This document shows, piece after piece, positions 9,410 through 17,686 of a stretch of 64,000 nt of DNA (positions are counted from its first letter, which is position 1; each line of letters opens with the position of its first letter). Under the pieces are notes generated by a model. The model did not search any database and was not told the DNA's origin. It was given only the letters and a program-made list of their open reading frames with translations. The DNA is taken from positions 37,508 to 101,507 of the forward strand of contig JAABSX010000010.1 in the NCBI GenBank assembly GCA_011390205.1. The letters run 5' to 3'. The translations under genes and the position numbers were made by a program. This DNA is from Microscillaceae bacterium. Its GTDB lineage: Bacteria; Bacteroidota; Bacteroidia; Cytophagales; Microscillaceae.

Positions 9410-10753
9410 ATGGAAAATAAAAGCGAAGAAGAAGTCTATCCAAATCCCGCCTATGCTTGGTTTGTGGTAGGTGTATTGATGCTGGCATACATCTCCTCTT
9501 TTGTAGATAGACAGATATTGAGTTTTTTGGTAGATGATATCAAGCGAGATTTGGGTGTTACGGATGTGCAAGTAAGTCTTTTGATGGGCTTGAGTTTTGC
9601 GATATTTTATACAGTATTGGGCCTGCCTATCGGGCGGATGGCTGATAACCGAAGCCGCCGCAATATCATTATGGTCGGTGTGCTTATCTGGAGTCTGATG
9701 ACGGCAGTGTGTGGCATAGCCAAAAATTATGCACAGCTTTTTTTGGCAAGGGTAGGCGTAGGCGTAGGTGAGGCAGCCCTTTCACCTGCTGCTTACTCGA
9801 TGATTACGGATTATTTTCCGCCCAAAAGATTGGCTTTTGCCTTGAGTGTCTATTCTATGGGGATTTATATTGGCTCAGGAATGGCTTTTTTGCTGGGGGG
9901 CACTGTCTCAGAGTGGGCATCTAAGCAAGAAAACTGGGAGCTTCCACTTTTGGGCACGATTTACCCTTGGCAAGTCGTGTTTATCATCATTGGGCTGCCT
10001 GGCCTGCTGATTACGCTGCTAATGTTTTTTGTGAAAGAGCCCGTCCGAAAGGGTATCTCTATCACTAAAGCCCAGCAAGACCTGCCCATTAGAGAAGCTA
10101 AAGTATATTTTATCCATAACTGGAAGATGGTTTTGTTTCATAACTTTGGTTTTGGCTTGCAGACCATTGCTACCTATGGCAGTGCCTATTGGATTCCCGC
10201 CTTTCTTATCCGCACTGTGGGCTGGGGCAGAGGGGAGGCAGGCTTTATCTATGGCTGGATTGTGATTATTTTTGCGACGAGCGGCATCTTAATCGGTGGG
10301 CGAGTGGCTGATTACCTAGTAAATAAAGGCAATCTATTCGGCAGACAAACTGTGATGATTTGGGGGATGTTTGGTTTGATGCTTTCTTCTGTTTTGATTC
10401 CTTTTTTGGCAGAGAGTGCTTTTCTGATTCCTGTATTGATAATTGCTGCTTTTTCGGGTAGTTTCGGAGTGGGTACAGCTACAGCCATTGTGCAGGCGAG
10501 CTATCCTGCCAAATTGCGTTCTTTGGCTTCTGCTGTTTTTTTGCTGATGGTCAATCTCTTAGGGATGGCTACTGGCCCTACACTCGTGGCTGTGTGTACT
10601 CAGTATATTTTCAAAGATGCCAAGATGGTAGGTTTTTCACTGGGCATTGTCTCAGCAATGGTATTATTACTGGGCATGTTGTTCATATATCTGAGCCGAA
10701 AACCTTATGGTAGATGTCTGATACAGGTAAAAGAGATGAGTAGTACCTCCTAA
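9410..10753 (+). CDS. Major facilitator superfamily transporter (spinster-like)
   Basis: Inner membrane secondary transporter with about twelve hydrophobic segments in 447 residues. The loop 2-3 MFS signature appears as GRMADNRSRRNIIMVG at about residues 70-85, and the segment after it (LARVGVGVGEAALSPAAYSMITDYF) matches the spinster-like subgroup. The N-terminus is short, acidic and cytoplasmic. Spinster-like bacterial members are mostly uncharacterised, so the substrate cannot be assigned. It lies 238 bases after serS with no clear partner, and its 3' end borders an inverted-repeat element. Confidence 0.88.
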   Translation: MENKSEEEVYPNPAYAWFVVGVLMLAYISSFVDRQILSFLVDDIKRDLGVTDVQVSLLMGLSFAIFYTVLGLPIGRMADNRSRRNIIMVGVLIWSLMTAVCGIAKNYAQLFLARVGVGVGEAALSPAAYSMITDYFPPKRLAFALSVYSMGIYIGSGMAFLLGGTVSEWASKQENWELPLLGTIYPWQVVFIIIGLPGLLITLLMFFVKEPVRKGISITKAQQDLPIREAKVYFIHNWKMVLFHNFGFGLQTIATYGSAYWIPAFLIRTVGWGRGEAGFIYGWIVIIFATSGILIGGRVADYLVNKGNLFGRQTVMIWGMFGLMLSSVLIPFLAESAFLIPVLIIAAFSGSFGVGTATAIVQASYPAKLRSLASAVFLLMVNLLGMATGPTLVAVCTQYIFKDAKMVGFSLGIVSAMVLLLGMLFIYLSRKPYGRCLIQVKEMSSTS

Positions 10754-10772
10754 AAAGAGGAAACTCTTGTAC

Positions 10773-10852
10773 ACTGTCATGCCGTAGGCATCTGCTATAC
10801 TGCGTAGCCCGCCCGCATTTGATACACCTTCAGATACTTTCAGTATGACAGT
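10773..10852. repeat. Interspersed inverted-repeat element, copy A
   Basis: An 80-base intergenic element bounded by perfect 8-base inverted ends, ACTGTCAT (10773-10780) and ATGACAGT (10845-10852). Outside these lie a further CTTGT/ACAAG pair. The interior contains ATCTGCTATACTGCGTAGCC, shared with the copies at 13137 and 19210. The 30 bases at 10823-10852 are identical to 18453-18482. It sits between the MFS gene and the convergent thioredoxin gene. It resembles a small non-autonomous REP/MITE-type repeat; no known family name can be given. Confidence 0.75.
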
Positions 10853-10866
10853 AAGCAACACAAGCA

Positions 10867-12147
10867 TTACTCTCCCAACAACTCTTCTAACTTCTTGAGG
10901 AGGGCTTCGCCTCGGAGATTCATCTCGATTATTTTTCCTTTGGGGCTGATGAGGAAGTTGGCAGGGATAGATTGGATGGAGTATTCTTCTAAAATTTTAG
11001 ATTTCCAGCCTGTAGTATCTATGAGGTGTTTCCATTCACCTATTTCATCCTCTTTGATGGCTTTTTGCCATTTGCTTTCATTGGTGTCTATGGAGACACT
11101 TAGGATTTCAAAGCCTTTATCTTTAAATTGCTGATATGCCTGAATCAGTGTAGGATTTTCTTCTCTGCAAGGTGCACACCAGCTTGCCCAGAAATCTAAG
11201 AGTGTGTATTTCCCTTTGAAATCTTGATAATCAAGGATACTGATATATGATTCACTTGGTATTTGTATATCTTCTGTGAGAGATTCATAGAGGAAAGTAG
11301 CCTTTAACTTGCTAGAGTAAATTTTCTTCAAATCATTTATGTTGGTAGCTCCATCTTCAGTTAGTTTCACACTATCTATTAAAACTATAAAATCTTTATA
11401 AGTAATCAATACATTGAGGTAATCTGGATTAGATTCACTTATCAAGACTTTGGTCGTGTTTAAACTTTTTCTCAATTCTTCTTTAATTTGCTGATTTTCT
11501 TCTACAAGTTCCAGTAATCTATCTTGTGCCTCAGAGGCAGTAATACTTCCCTTGGTGATATAAGGTAACATGATAACCACAGCACTATCAGGCTGTTGAA
11601 GACCTACATAACATTTGAATATGAAACTATCTTGATAATAATCATTATAGTAATTATCCACATTCATCGATATTTGTGAGGGATATTCATTTTTACTCAG
11701 ATAGGCATAAGTAAGTGCTTCTCTGTAATCATCCAGTTTCATATTTATTATTGCCAATACCTCACAAGTATTATGAAGTATCTGTAAATAAGACACAGTT
11801 GTAAATTTTGATAACTCTTTTCTATTTACTTTTTCACTCAAAAAAGTACGCATTTTATATATTTCTTCGTGGTAAGCCTTTGCTCTCGGATAGTCTATTT
11901 TATATTTAGATTCTTCTCTATAATAATCTCTAAGAATGACCTCTGCTAAATAATATTGAGCCAGTAACTTAACTACTGAATTATCTTTATTTTGCTCTAT
12001 AATCATTTCATACGTCTCTTCAGACTTTTCTTTATTCCCACTAAGGTTATATTCTTTTGCTTGAGCAAATTGTTCTGTAATATTTTCTTGAGCATAAGAA
12101 TAACACATAGGTAGAACTAAAAAAAACAGTATGATTTTTATTTTCAT
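10867..12147 (-). CDS. Exported TlpA-like thioredoxin-domain protein
   Basis: Envelope protein with a signal peptide (start chosen at 12147, giving MKIKIILFFLVLP...; an ATG at 12165 adds six residues). About residues 25-290 are a helical, TPR-like region with no clear domain. The C-terminal 135 residues are a TlpA/AhpC-type thioredoxin fold with the redox motif WCAPC near residue 320 and the cis-proline SIPANFLI. Such proteins reduce or isomerise disulfides outside the cytoplasm. It is the last gene of the minus-strand island that holds cysteine-containing precursor peptides, so a role in their folding or handling is possible but unproven. Confidence 0.85.
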   Translation of the reverse strand: MKIKIILFFLVLPMCYSYAQENITEQFAQAKEYNLSGNKEKSEETYEMIIEQNKDNSVVKLLAQYYLAEVILRDYYREESKYKIDYPRAKAYHEEIYKMRTFLSEKVNRKELSKFTTVSYLQILHNTCEVLAIINMKLDDYREALTYAYLSKNEYPSQISMNVDNYYNDYYQDSFIFKCYVGLQQPDSAVVIMLPYITKGSITASEAQDRLLELVEENQQIKEELRKSLNTTKVLISESNPDYLNVLITYKDFIVLIDSVKLTEDGATNINDLKKIYSSKLKATFLYESLTEDIQIPSESYISILDYQDFKGKYTLLDFWASWCAPCREENPTLIQAYQQFKDKGFEILSVSIDTNESKWQKAIKEDEIGEWKHLIDTTGWKSKILEEYSIQSIPANFLISPKGKIIEMNLRGEALLKKLEELLGE

Positions 12148-12292
12148 ATATTTATTACTTGTCAAATTGTGATCTTTAATGAGGCATTAAAATCCTAACA
12201 AGTACTAAACAGCACTTGCTAGAACAATTTAGGATAGAAGTAGGGCTATGAATAATGAGGTATTCAACTTTGTGAGAACTTCCCTAAACTCA

Positions 12293-12506
12293 CTATTCTA
12301 TTCTATCTGCTGTAACAGCATTCTTACAAGCTAACATGAGAAGATGATAAGCCTCATGTGTTTTCATACCAGGATTTAAACCAGCAAGATAGTTTACATC
12401 TTCATCAGAGATTGTTGCTTCACATACTTTGTCCCCCCCCTCTCACCTGAGAAGTCTGCTCTTGAGTAAGAGCGAAATCTTTAAATTTTTCAAATACGTT
12501 GTTCAT
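12293..12506 (-). pseudogene. Double-glycine leader precursor peptide, frameshifted at a G8 tract
   Basis: Reading from the ATG at 12506, a leader of 22 residues (MNNVFEKFKDFALTQEQ...) runs into a run of eight G (12433-12440, C on the plus strand). As written the frame then closes after 28 residues. With seven G the frame continues as VRGGDKVCE... for a 70-residue peptide ending at 12293, with two cysteines in the core. The leader has the EQ-x-x-x-VRGG shape shared with the neighbouring precursor genes. The homopolymer lies exactly on the Gly-Gly codons. It could be an inactivating mutation, a phase-variable switch or a base-calling error. Confidence 0.7.
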
Positions 12507-12698
12507 AATAATTTGGGTTTAAGTTATAAAATAATTTGAACTCTTCAAAGTTAATTTACTCAATCTTGAAATCCCGTTAAAGCTTGAAAAAATATTAGCT
12601 TGTAAAACTCTGATAATCAGGTACTTGCAAAATATTTTAGGCGAACTTTTTAACGAATTATTTAAAAGAAAAAATAAGATTATTAGTAGATTATTTGG

Positions 12699-13088
12699 TT
12701 ACTCTTTCAAGCCTTCTTTTAAAGCATACAGAAGTGCTTCTTTCTCCAATTCTTCCCACTTCTCGTAACTCAAGAAGTCTAAAATCTTCTTGCGAGTTGC
12801 ATCTTGAAAATAACGGCTGTCTTTCATAAAATACCTTATCGTAGAAAGAGGGATATCCAATAAGCAAGAAAAACTACGGTAATGACGGTGTTTCCAGTCT
12901 TCTAGAGGGTCTAGTAGATTCTCAAAGCTCTCATGGCTGTAGTGAGGTTTATCTAGTTCATTTCGTGCTTTGCTAATCAATAAACGAATGACTGCATTTT
13001 TGAGCAAATCATTGCCTCCTCTGATTTGCAGAGTTTCTTCCTTACTCAGGGCGTATTGTGTAAATTGATTGAAGAGATTTGTGTTCAT
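12699..13088 (-). CDS. Double-glycine leader fused to a helix-turn-helix-like domain
   Basis: Start taken at the ATG at 13088 (an ATG at 13127 is less likely). Residues 1-25 look like a peptide leader: a short amphipathic helix then SKEETLQIRGG with the Gly-Gly at 24-25. Instead of a small core, about 100 charged residues follow. Residues about 75-115 (LDIPLSTIRYFMKDSR...ILDFLSYEKWEEL) resemble the helix-turn-helix-like segment that Bacteroidota proteins carry before 'GYENWEDF'-type sequences. The gene lies among the precursor genes on the same strand. Possible readings: a leader-borne regulator, or a leader captured by chance. Function unknown. Confidence 0.6.
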   Translation of the reverse strand: MNTNLFNQFTQYALSKEETLQIRGGNDLLKNAVIRLLISKARNELDKPHYSHESFENLLDPLEDWKHRHYRSFSCLLDIPLSTIRYFMKDSRYFQDATRKKILDFLSYEKWEELEKEALLYALKEGLKE

Positions 13089-13129
13089 ACGAGAGTTGTT
13101 AAGATATATAGTTTTAAAATTGGTCATTG

Positions 13130-13200
13130 GTCATTGAGGCTACGCTATACAGCAGATTTTTACAGAATGACAATACACGTATATTCCTGTCATTTTGGAA
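13130..13200. repeat. Interspersed inverted-repeat element, copy D (diverged)
   Basis: On the minus strand this contains TGTCATTCTGTA...ATCTGCTGTATAGCGTAGCC (13172-13137), matching the left half of the copies at 10773 and 19210 in the same internal order. Its right end is degenerate (ATGACC twice, 13123-13135). A further CCTGTCATTTTG sits at 13187-13198. It lies immediately upstream of the leader/HTH gene and may include that gene's promoter region. Confidence 0.55.
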
Positions 13201-13365
13201 AAATCCCCATTTGGTCAGAGCGTCTTGACCCACAATAGCAAACTGCTTTTAGCGTTTCGCTCATATCTTTGTTCCATAGTTCAAAAGTACAATTTTTAGT
13301 ATATTTGAACAAACTTTTATGAATCATTTAAACTCAAAATATAAAATAAAATTCTGAAATAAACC

Positions 13366-13560
13366 CTAACCAATACCCAAACTACGACTTAATGATGCAA
13401 AAACCTTTGGTATGAGCGAGATGCCCATACCAGTTTGCGCTGGATATTCAGGGTGACTTAGTAATTCAGTTTGAAGGATTTCAGTGGTATGTTTTATTTC
13501 TAAGCTTTTCAGTATGTAAGATACTAGCTCAGTATTACTAGATAGTTGAGTAGATAGCAT
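13366..13560 (-). pseudogene. Fragment resembling the N-terminus of a C39 / vitamin K epoxide reductase-type protein
   Basis: A 64-residue reading frame whose first 41 residues (ILKSLEIKHTTEILQ followed by ELLSHPEYP) resemble the start of Bacteroidota C39-peptidase or vitamin-K-epoxide-reductase/thioredoxin fusion proteins, which usually read 'SHPDYPSLLS'. After the proline the similarity stops and a short unrelated tail follows to a stop. No catalytic cysteine or membrane region is present. In RiPP loci such proteins cleave double-glycine leaders or handle disulfides, so this is most likely the remnant of a lost accessory gene. Recognition rests on a short motif. Confidence 0.45.
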
Positions 13561-13607
13561 AGAATGAATAGTTTTATATTGATATTGAATGATGCAAAAT
13601 GTAATTG

Positions 13608-14834
13608 TTATTTGAACTGTTGCTCAAGAGGAATCTTCTCTGATAATTGCTGATAAATCTCTTCAGGTAAAACTAACTCAGGATGCTCTGCAAAAAAAGA
13701 TTGCCAAATTTCAGAATTCACTTTAAATCTATCTTCATCTATTTTACCAGTGGTTGGTAACACCTCTGTATTTTTTAGTCTTTCTTCACCAAAATTAACT
13801 TTATACAAAAATAATTGAATAATACTGTTCTGAGAGACTCCTAAATTTTGATAAAAAATAGGTTCTTCCCATTCTATCAAATAGGGGTAATAGCTATTAT
13901 CTGTTTCCTTTTTTAACTTTACTTTAATTTTATTGAGTAATTGCCCTTGATTGTATTGATTTCTTGAAAACTCCACAATGGCTTGATCTGATTGATTGAT
14001 GATAATATAAGAATTATCTACCAGTGGCTTACCTTGAAACTCTATTTTATACAAAGTATCACCCTCTTGATTTGTATAAGTTTCCTCTAAATAAAAAGTT
14101 TTTCCCCAAATAAAACTATCTCCTGAGGCAAAAACTGTATAGGGGTCTGAAATAAGACGTAAGTAATTCTGTTTATAGGTTTTGTAGAAAATGTTTTCTT
14201 GTTGTGCTTTTTGTTTTTGTATGTACCTAAAAACCGTACTCAGGCTATCGATCTCTAAGAAATTTTGACTTTCTCTTAGGTGATGAAGATATACTTTTGC
14301 AGTGCTGGGATTACTCCAGTAGCTTTCGTCTTCGATAGTCAGAGTTGCTTCTAGCAGATAAGCATATTTTTCATTTTCTCTATAGGTTTGCCTTAAAAAT
14401 GCTTTATATTGATGCTTTCGTTGTGGCATTACTTGGCGAAATTTATCTACAGCATGTTTGACTAATTCTTGCAAAGCAAAATCTTGCGTAGCTAGGTCAT
14501 TTATTTTAGTAAAGTCATTGTGAGTAAAAGAAGGTAGATTATTCAAATAAATAATATTGTCTTGTCCTGCAATTAACTGAGAAGGAGTGATTTTAATTTG
14601 TGGGTAATCAAAATGTAAGCAGTATATATTTTTTTGGAGATTTTCATTACTTATTACTATTTTAGTTTTCCCTTTTGAATTACTTACAAAAGATTTAGTG
14701 CTATCATTAGTCTTGATAATTACATCTTTGATGGGTAATTTAGTTTGTCCATCTAATATTATTACTGTAAAAGTATTTTGTGCATAGAGAACTTGAAAAA
14801 CTGAAAATAATAGTGTAATTAGTATTAATTTCAT
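13608..14834 (-). CDS. Exported carboxypeptidase-regulatory-like domain protein
   Basis: A 408-residue protein with a signal peptide (MKLILITLLFSVFQVLYAQ). Residues about 20-95 look like a CarboxypepD_reg-like beta-sandwich (VIILDGQTKLPIKDVIIKTND...). The remaining 300 residues contain alternating strands and amphipathic helices, similar in outline to Bacteroidota exported proteins of unknown function that carry this domain. No catalytic motif is evident. It follows precursor 1 by 90 bases, separated by a strong hairpin, suggesting shared transcription with reduced expression of this gene. Location is probably periplasm or outer membrane surface. Confidence 0.7.
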   Translation of the reverse strand: MKLILITLLFSVFQVLYAQNTFTVIILDGQTKLPIKDVIIKTNDSTKSFVSNSKGKTKIVISNENLQKNIYCLHFDYPQIKITPSQLIAGQDNIIYLNNLPSFTHNDFTKINDLATQDFALQELVKHAVDKFRQVMPQRKHQYKAFLRQTYRENEKYAYLLEATLTIEDESYWSNPSTAKVYLHHLRESQNFLEIDSLSTVFRYIQKQKAQQENIFYKTYKQNYLRLISDPYTVFASGDSFIWGKTFYLEETYTNQEGDTLYKIEFQGKPLVDNSYIIINQSDQAIVEFSRNQYNQGQLLNKIKVKLKKETDNSYYPYLIEWEEPIFYQNLGVSQNSIIQLFLYKVNFGEERLKNTEVLPTTGKIDEDRFKVNSEIWQSFFAEHPELVLPEEIYQQLSEKIPLEQQFK

Positions 14835-14867
14835 AATTGTAGTTTTAGTTGAATTTTATTAAAAGTT

Positions 14868-14896
14868 GTATAGAGTGTGCTTATGACACTCTGTAC
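14868..14896 (-). terminator. Intercistronic hairpin after precursor 1
   Basis: An 11-base-pair stem (14868-14878 with 14886-14896, one G-U pair) closes a 7-base loop, between the precursor 1 stop at 14925 and the next gene start at 14834. The T-tract that follows on the minus strand is weak (CTTTTAAT). It may be a leaky terminator or an RNA-stabilising stem that lets a precursor mRNA accumulate over the downstream genes. Confidence 0.6.
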
Positions 14897-14924
14897 AAAA
14901 GATATTAATTTTTATGATGTTTTT

Positions 14925-15215
14925 TTAATAACTATACCAACTTGTATCACAATCAACCTGACTCATCTGACTTGGAGCATTATTCCATAAATCAGCACCT
15001 GAGTATCTACTACATCCATTGCTTCCCCAACCTAGATGAAAACCTGTCATTGCTCCTGAACTGAGCGTATTACAAGAGCGTATCATATACAGCGAGGAAC
15101 AATACTCTCTTAAATCGTTTCCCCCTCTTACAAGCGAAGCCTGCTCGGTAGAAATTTCAAACTCTTGGAATTTGGCAAATAAATCATCATTGATTTTTTC
15201 TAGATTCTTGTTCAT
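14925..15215 (-). CDS. RiPP-type precursor peptide 1 (double-glycine leader)
   Basis: A 96-residue peptide. The leader (MNKNLEKINDDLFAKF...) ends in VRGG at residues 29-32; cleavage there would release a core of about 64 residues beginning NDLREY. The core is rich in Ser, Gly, Tyr and Trp, has four cysteines, and is unlike core 2. The first 16 residues are identical to those of precursor 2 at 18254, and the similarity extends through the 5' region. It lies downstream of the ATP-grasp gene on the same strand. Candidate substrate of that enzyme; alternatively a disulfide-bonded exported peptide whose leader is only an export signal. Confidence 0.72.
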   Translation of the reverse strand: MNKNLEKINDDLFAKFQEFEISTEQASLVRGGNDLREYCSSLYMIRSCNTLSSGAMTGFHLGWGSNGCSRYSGADLWNNAPSQMSQVDCDTSWYSY

Positions 15216-15353
15216 AGTTTTAAGAATTAAATTTGTAAATAAATTAAAAGTAGTAAATCAACGAAATGCCTGTGCAGGTAGAAGGATATTTCCCATTTAG
15301 CTCATCTACTTGTTAAAAATTTACTAAAAAAAAATAGAATCCAAAGCTTTTTT
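15151..15353. repeat. Duplicated leader-plus-5'-region cassette, copy 1
   Basis: About 203 bases nearly identical to 18190-18389. It covers the first 20 or so codons of precursor 1 and about 135 bases upstream of its ATG. Differences are single substitutions and A-tract length (nine A here, seven in copy 2). A CCTGTGCAGG near-palindrome lies at 15269-15278. The putative minus-strand -7 box is TAAATTTT here, against a perfect TAAATTTG in copy 2. The cassette shows that the precursors arose by duplication of the regulatory and leader part, with different cores downstream. Confidence 0.85.
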
Positions 15354-15419
15354 GATTTTTTTTGAAAAAAAAGTTAATTTTAGATTTTTAAAAATAACAA
15401 TATATTTACATGAAATGAT

Positions 15420-15527
15420 ATGAAAACAAGCTCCTCTATCTCACCCGAAGAATTACACCTTATCCGAAGCGAAGAAGTACAAGAGATTTTGAGCCTTTTA
15501 CGGGAATACAAGGAGCATATAGTCTAA
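15420..15527 (+). CDS. Possible 35-residue small protein
   Basis: An ATG-initiated frame encoding a charged peptide (MKTSSSISPEELHLIRSEEV...) that would form one amphipathic helix, ending 14 bases before the convergent stop of the 69-residue gene. It is the only plus-strand frame with protein-like composition in the island. It may instead be a remnant of a larger gene. No family recognised and no promoter evident. Confidence 0.25.
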   Translation: MKTSSSISPEELHLIRSEEVQEILSLLREYKEHIV

Positions 15528-15541
15528 AATAATCTGCAGTT

Positions 15542-15751
15542 TTATACATCTTTATTAAGTTTTTTCCAGTCTATCGTTTTGCTGAGGGGTTTGTAGTGTG
15601 TTTCTGGAATAACTTTGTCGGTTTGGTAAAACTCAACCTTGATAAATTTATCATTAGTGTGTGGTACTTCACTGATTAGAGTTTTATGTAGAAAATAAAA
15701 AGGCAAAGGTAACCCTTCTATATCTTCAATATTTTCTTTTTCCTGATTCAT
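15542..15751 (-). CDS. Small protein translationally coupled to the ATP-grasp gene
   Basis: A 69-residue soluble protein, Lys/Glu/Pro rich, without signal peptide, cysteines or Gly-Gly motif. Its ATG at 15751 lies 26 bases inside the end of the ATP-grasp gene in another frame, a layout that suggests translational coupling and joint function. I do not recognise the family. Possible roles are an enzyme partner, an immunity or recognition factor, or an unusual substrate: its C-terminal half carries several Thr, Ser, Lys and Asp/Glu residues that could in principle be cross-linked. None of these is demonstrated. Confidence 0.55.
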   Translation of the reverse strand: MNQEKENIEDIEGLPLPFYFLHKTLISEVPHTNDKFIKVEFYQTDKVIPETHYKPLSKTIDWKKLNKDV

Positions 15752-16688
15752 CGCTCAAAAATGTTGCTATTTTCTTCTCTAAATAATAATTACAAGGGTA
15801 AGATACCATGCCAAACTGCCCGACAGGATTGACCTCAAGAAATACATAACGATTATCTTTAGTAACCACCATATCAATAGAGCCTGTATTAAGCCCTAAT
15901 TTTTGCATCAGTTTCTTGAGTTTCTTCTCAATCTCTTTGGGTAAAATATAAGGAACTGCTCTATTAGGTTTGGTATCATTATAATGTCTGAAATCTACAT
16001 TGGTTTGAGGATCATTCTGTGAGAAAATTGCCATAGGGAAATACTTACTGTACATAAAGAAAATGCGTAATTCATATTTTTTGTTTAACTTCTCTTGAAT
16101 CAGAGAAGGAAAAAAGGATGCGATTTTCTCAATTCTTTCTTGGGATATTTCGCTAGTGTAAGCACTATACAAGTAATCATCTTTCACAAAAGAAGACAAG
16201 AATTTGATAGATTTTGTAATAGCTTCATTGTTTTTCAAAAAATCTATAATAACTTGTTTTTGAGCTGTAACTGTGGTCTTAGGTATATCTATTTCACATT
16301 CTTTAGCTTCGAGAAGTACCCAAAGTTTATTTAGGGTTTCATTATTGTAATTTCCTAAATACCTAACATTATCTTCCAAAAAAGTAAAGAGGAAAGATTT
16401 GAGTTCAGTATCTAGTGTAGACAAATGTCTATCCGCTTTTGCTATGCTATATTGTCTTTTTTCAAAGGAAATGTCTGTTTTATAAGACCAAAAAGAACTA
16501 ACTGAATTTACATTAATTGCTTGTTTATCAATACTTAATACACATTGTGTAGTTTGAGTATTCAAATCCAAGTGAATGTCTAGTACACTGTTTTCGGTTA
16601 CTCGCAGAAAGTTAATATCTTTACTCAAAAGGTATGCAATCACTACATTACTATCAAGATGATATTTACTATTGAATAATAAAATCAT
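15726..16688 (-). CDS. ATP-grasp peptide maturase of the grasp-with-spasm (graspetide) type
   Basis: A 320-residue ATP-grasp ligase. The N-terminal 110 residues hold the family's FWSYKTD region and the segment leading to LNKLWVLLEAKECEIDIPKT, where the ATP-binding lysine of the KQVIIDF region follows. The C-terminal half has YELRIFFMYSKYFPMAIFSQ, the DFRHYN and LNTGSIDMVV strands, and the metal-binding FLEVNPVGQFGMVS. This pattern matches, from memory, the ATP-grasp enzyme of 'grasp-with-spasm' loci, which makes ester or amide cross-links between Ser/Thr/Lys and Asp/Glu side chains of a precursor. No radical-SAM/SPASM partner is present nearby. The upstream exported gene ends two bases before its start. 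Confidence 0.85.
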   Translation of the reverse strand: MILLFNSKYHLDSNVVIAYLLSKDINFLRVTENSVLDIHLDLNTQTTQCVLSIDKQAINVNSVSSFWSYKTDISFEKRQYSIAKADRHLSTLDTELKSFLFTFLEDNVRYLGNYNNETLNKLWVLLEAKECEIDIPKTTVTAQKQVIIDFLKNNEAITKSIKFLSSFVKDDYLYSAYTSEISQERIEKIASFFPSLIQEKLNKKYELRIFFMYSKYFPMAIFSQNDPQTNVDFRHYNDTKPNRAVPYILPKEIEKKLKKLMQKLGLNTGSIDMVVTKDNRYVFLEVNPVGQFGMVSYPCNYYLEKKIATFLSDESGKRKY

Positions 16689-16690
16689 TT

Positions 16691-17686
16691 CTAATCTATG
16701 TCTATTTCTACAGAGTTCTTAAAATCTTTCTCAATTAGTTTTTGTGGTAATCCTAACAGGATGGATTTAGAATTAAAATAGGCAAATGCAAAAGGCTGTT
16801 TTTTGAGTGAGAAAATAACTTTCCTGCTATACTCTTCCCACGTTTCCATTCCTATTTTTGCACGATTTTCATTTCTTCTTCTAAGTTCTTCTTCTGGCAA
16901 TATCCTCATCCTCCACTTTTCTCCTCTACTGTGTTTGATTAAGACTTCAGAGCCATAGTCCGTACTGATTTCTGACATATCTTCTAGCCCTACATAAGCA
17001 TAGATATGAAAATCTAAATTTTCATAAGCCTCTTTGAGTATAGGTAATATTTCTAGGTATCCTAGTTGAATAGAGTGAATAGCAATTAAAGAGAAATCTC
17101 TAGAAGGATAAAGTGTATGAGGACGGTCTATTCCCACCTTTTCAGAAGTAGGAAAGCCCTTTTTGTTTATCAATTTTATAAGATAGTGAGCATTTACGGA
17201 ATCAATCTTTCTTACAGTATCTCCATATATCTCATTGTAATTCCACGATACTCTGAATAGTTGATCTACCTTGGCTAGACTATCCAATGTATGTATATAT
17301 ACACTATCTTTGATAGGTCTCTGATAATTGGCCTTTATTTTTTTCCACATTTTACTTTGACAGAATTTGAGAAAAACATCTTGTTGAGATATGTAGCTTG
17401 TATCAATTCCTTTTTTTAGCAAAACGTTGATATATTCCTTAGTCTTGCTCTTGTCTTTAACATACAAAGCACAAATGGAAGCATTGTAATAATCCTTGGC
17501 AAAACCTTTATTGGCTACTGCAAAAGCACTTTCATAGTTTGATAGCGCTTTGCTATAAGCTGAGTCTATGATAGCTAGCTCTGCCTGATTGGTAAAATGA
17601 TAATATTTTTTGGCTAATTCTTGGGCTTTTATCCTGAAAGAGGTAAAACACATAATGACACTTAGCAATATGAGTATTTTTTTCAT
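16691..17686 (-). CDS. Exported TPR-like protein of the precursor locus
   Basis: A 331-residue protein with a signal peptide (MKKILILLSVIMCFTSFRIKAQ). Residues about 30-110 form helical hairpins resembling tetratricopeptide repeats, with a remaining part of mixed helices and no catalytic motif. It ends two bases before the ATP-grasp gene, so the two are almost certainly co-transcribed and translationally linked. An exported helical protein beside a cytoplasmic peptide ligase suggests a receptor, chaperone or immunity role at the envelope, but I do not recognise the family. Over 300 bases separate it from precursor 2 upstream. Confidence 0.7.
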   Translation of the reverse strand: MKKILILLSVIMCFTSFRIKAQELAKKYYHFTNQAELAIIDSAYSKALSNYESAFAVANKGFAKDYYNASICALYVKDKSKTKEYINVLLKKGIDTSYISQQDVFLKFCQSKMWKKIKANYQRPIKDSVYIHTLDSLAKVDQLFRVSWNYNEIYGDTVRKIDSVNAHYLIKLINKKGFPTSEKVGIDRPHTLYPSRDFSLIAIHSIQLGYLEILPILKEAYENLDFHIYAYVGLEDMSEISTDYGSEVLIKHSRGEKWRMRILPEEELRRRNENRAKIGMETWEEYSRKVIFSLKKQPFAFAYFNSKSILLGLPQKLIEKDFKNSVEIDID

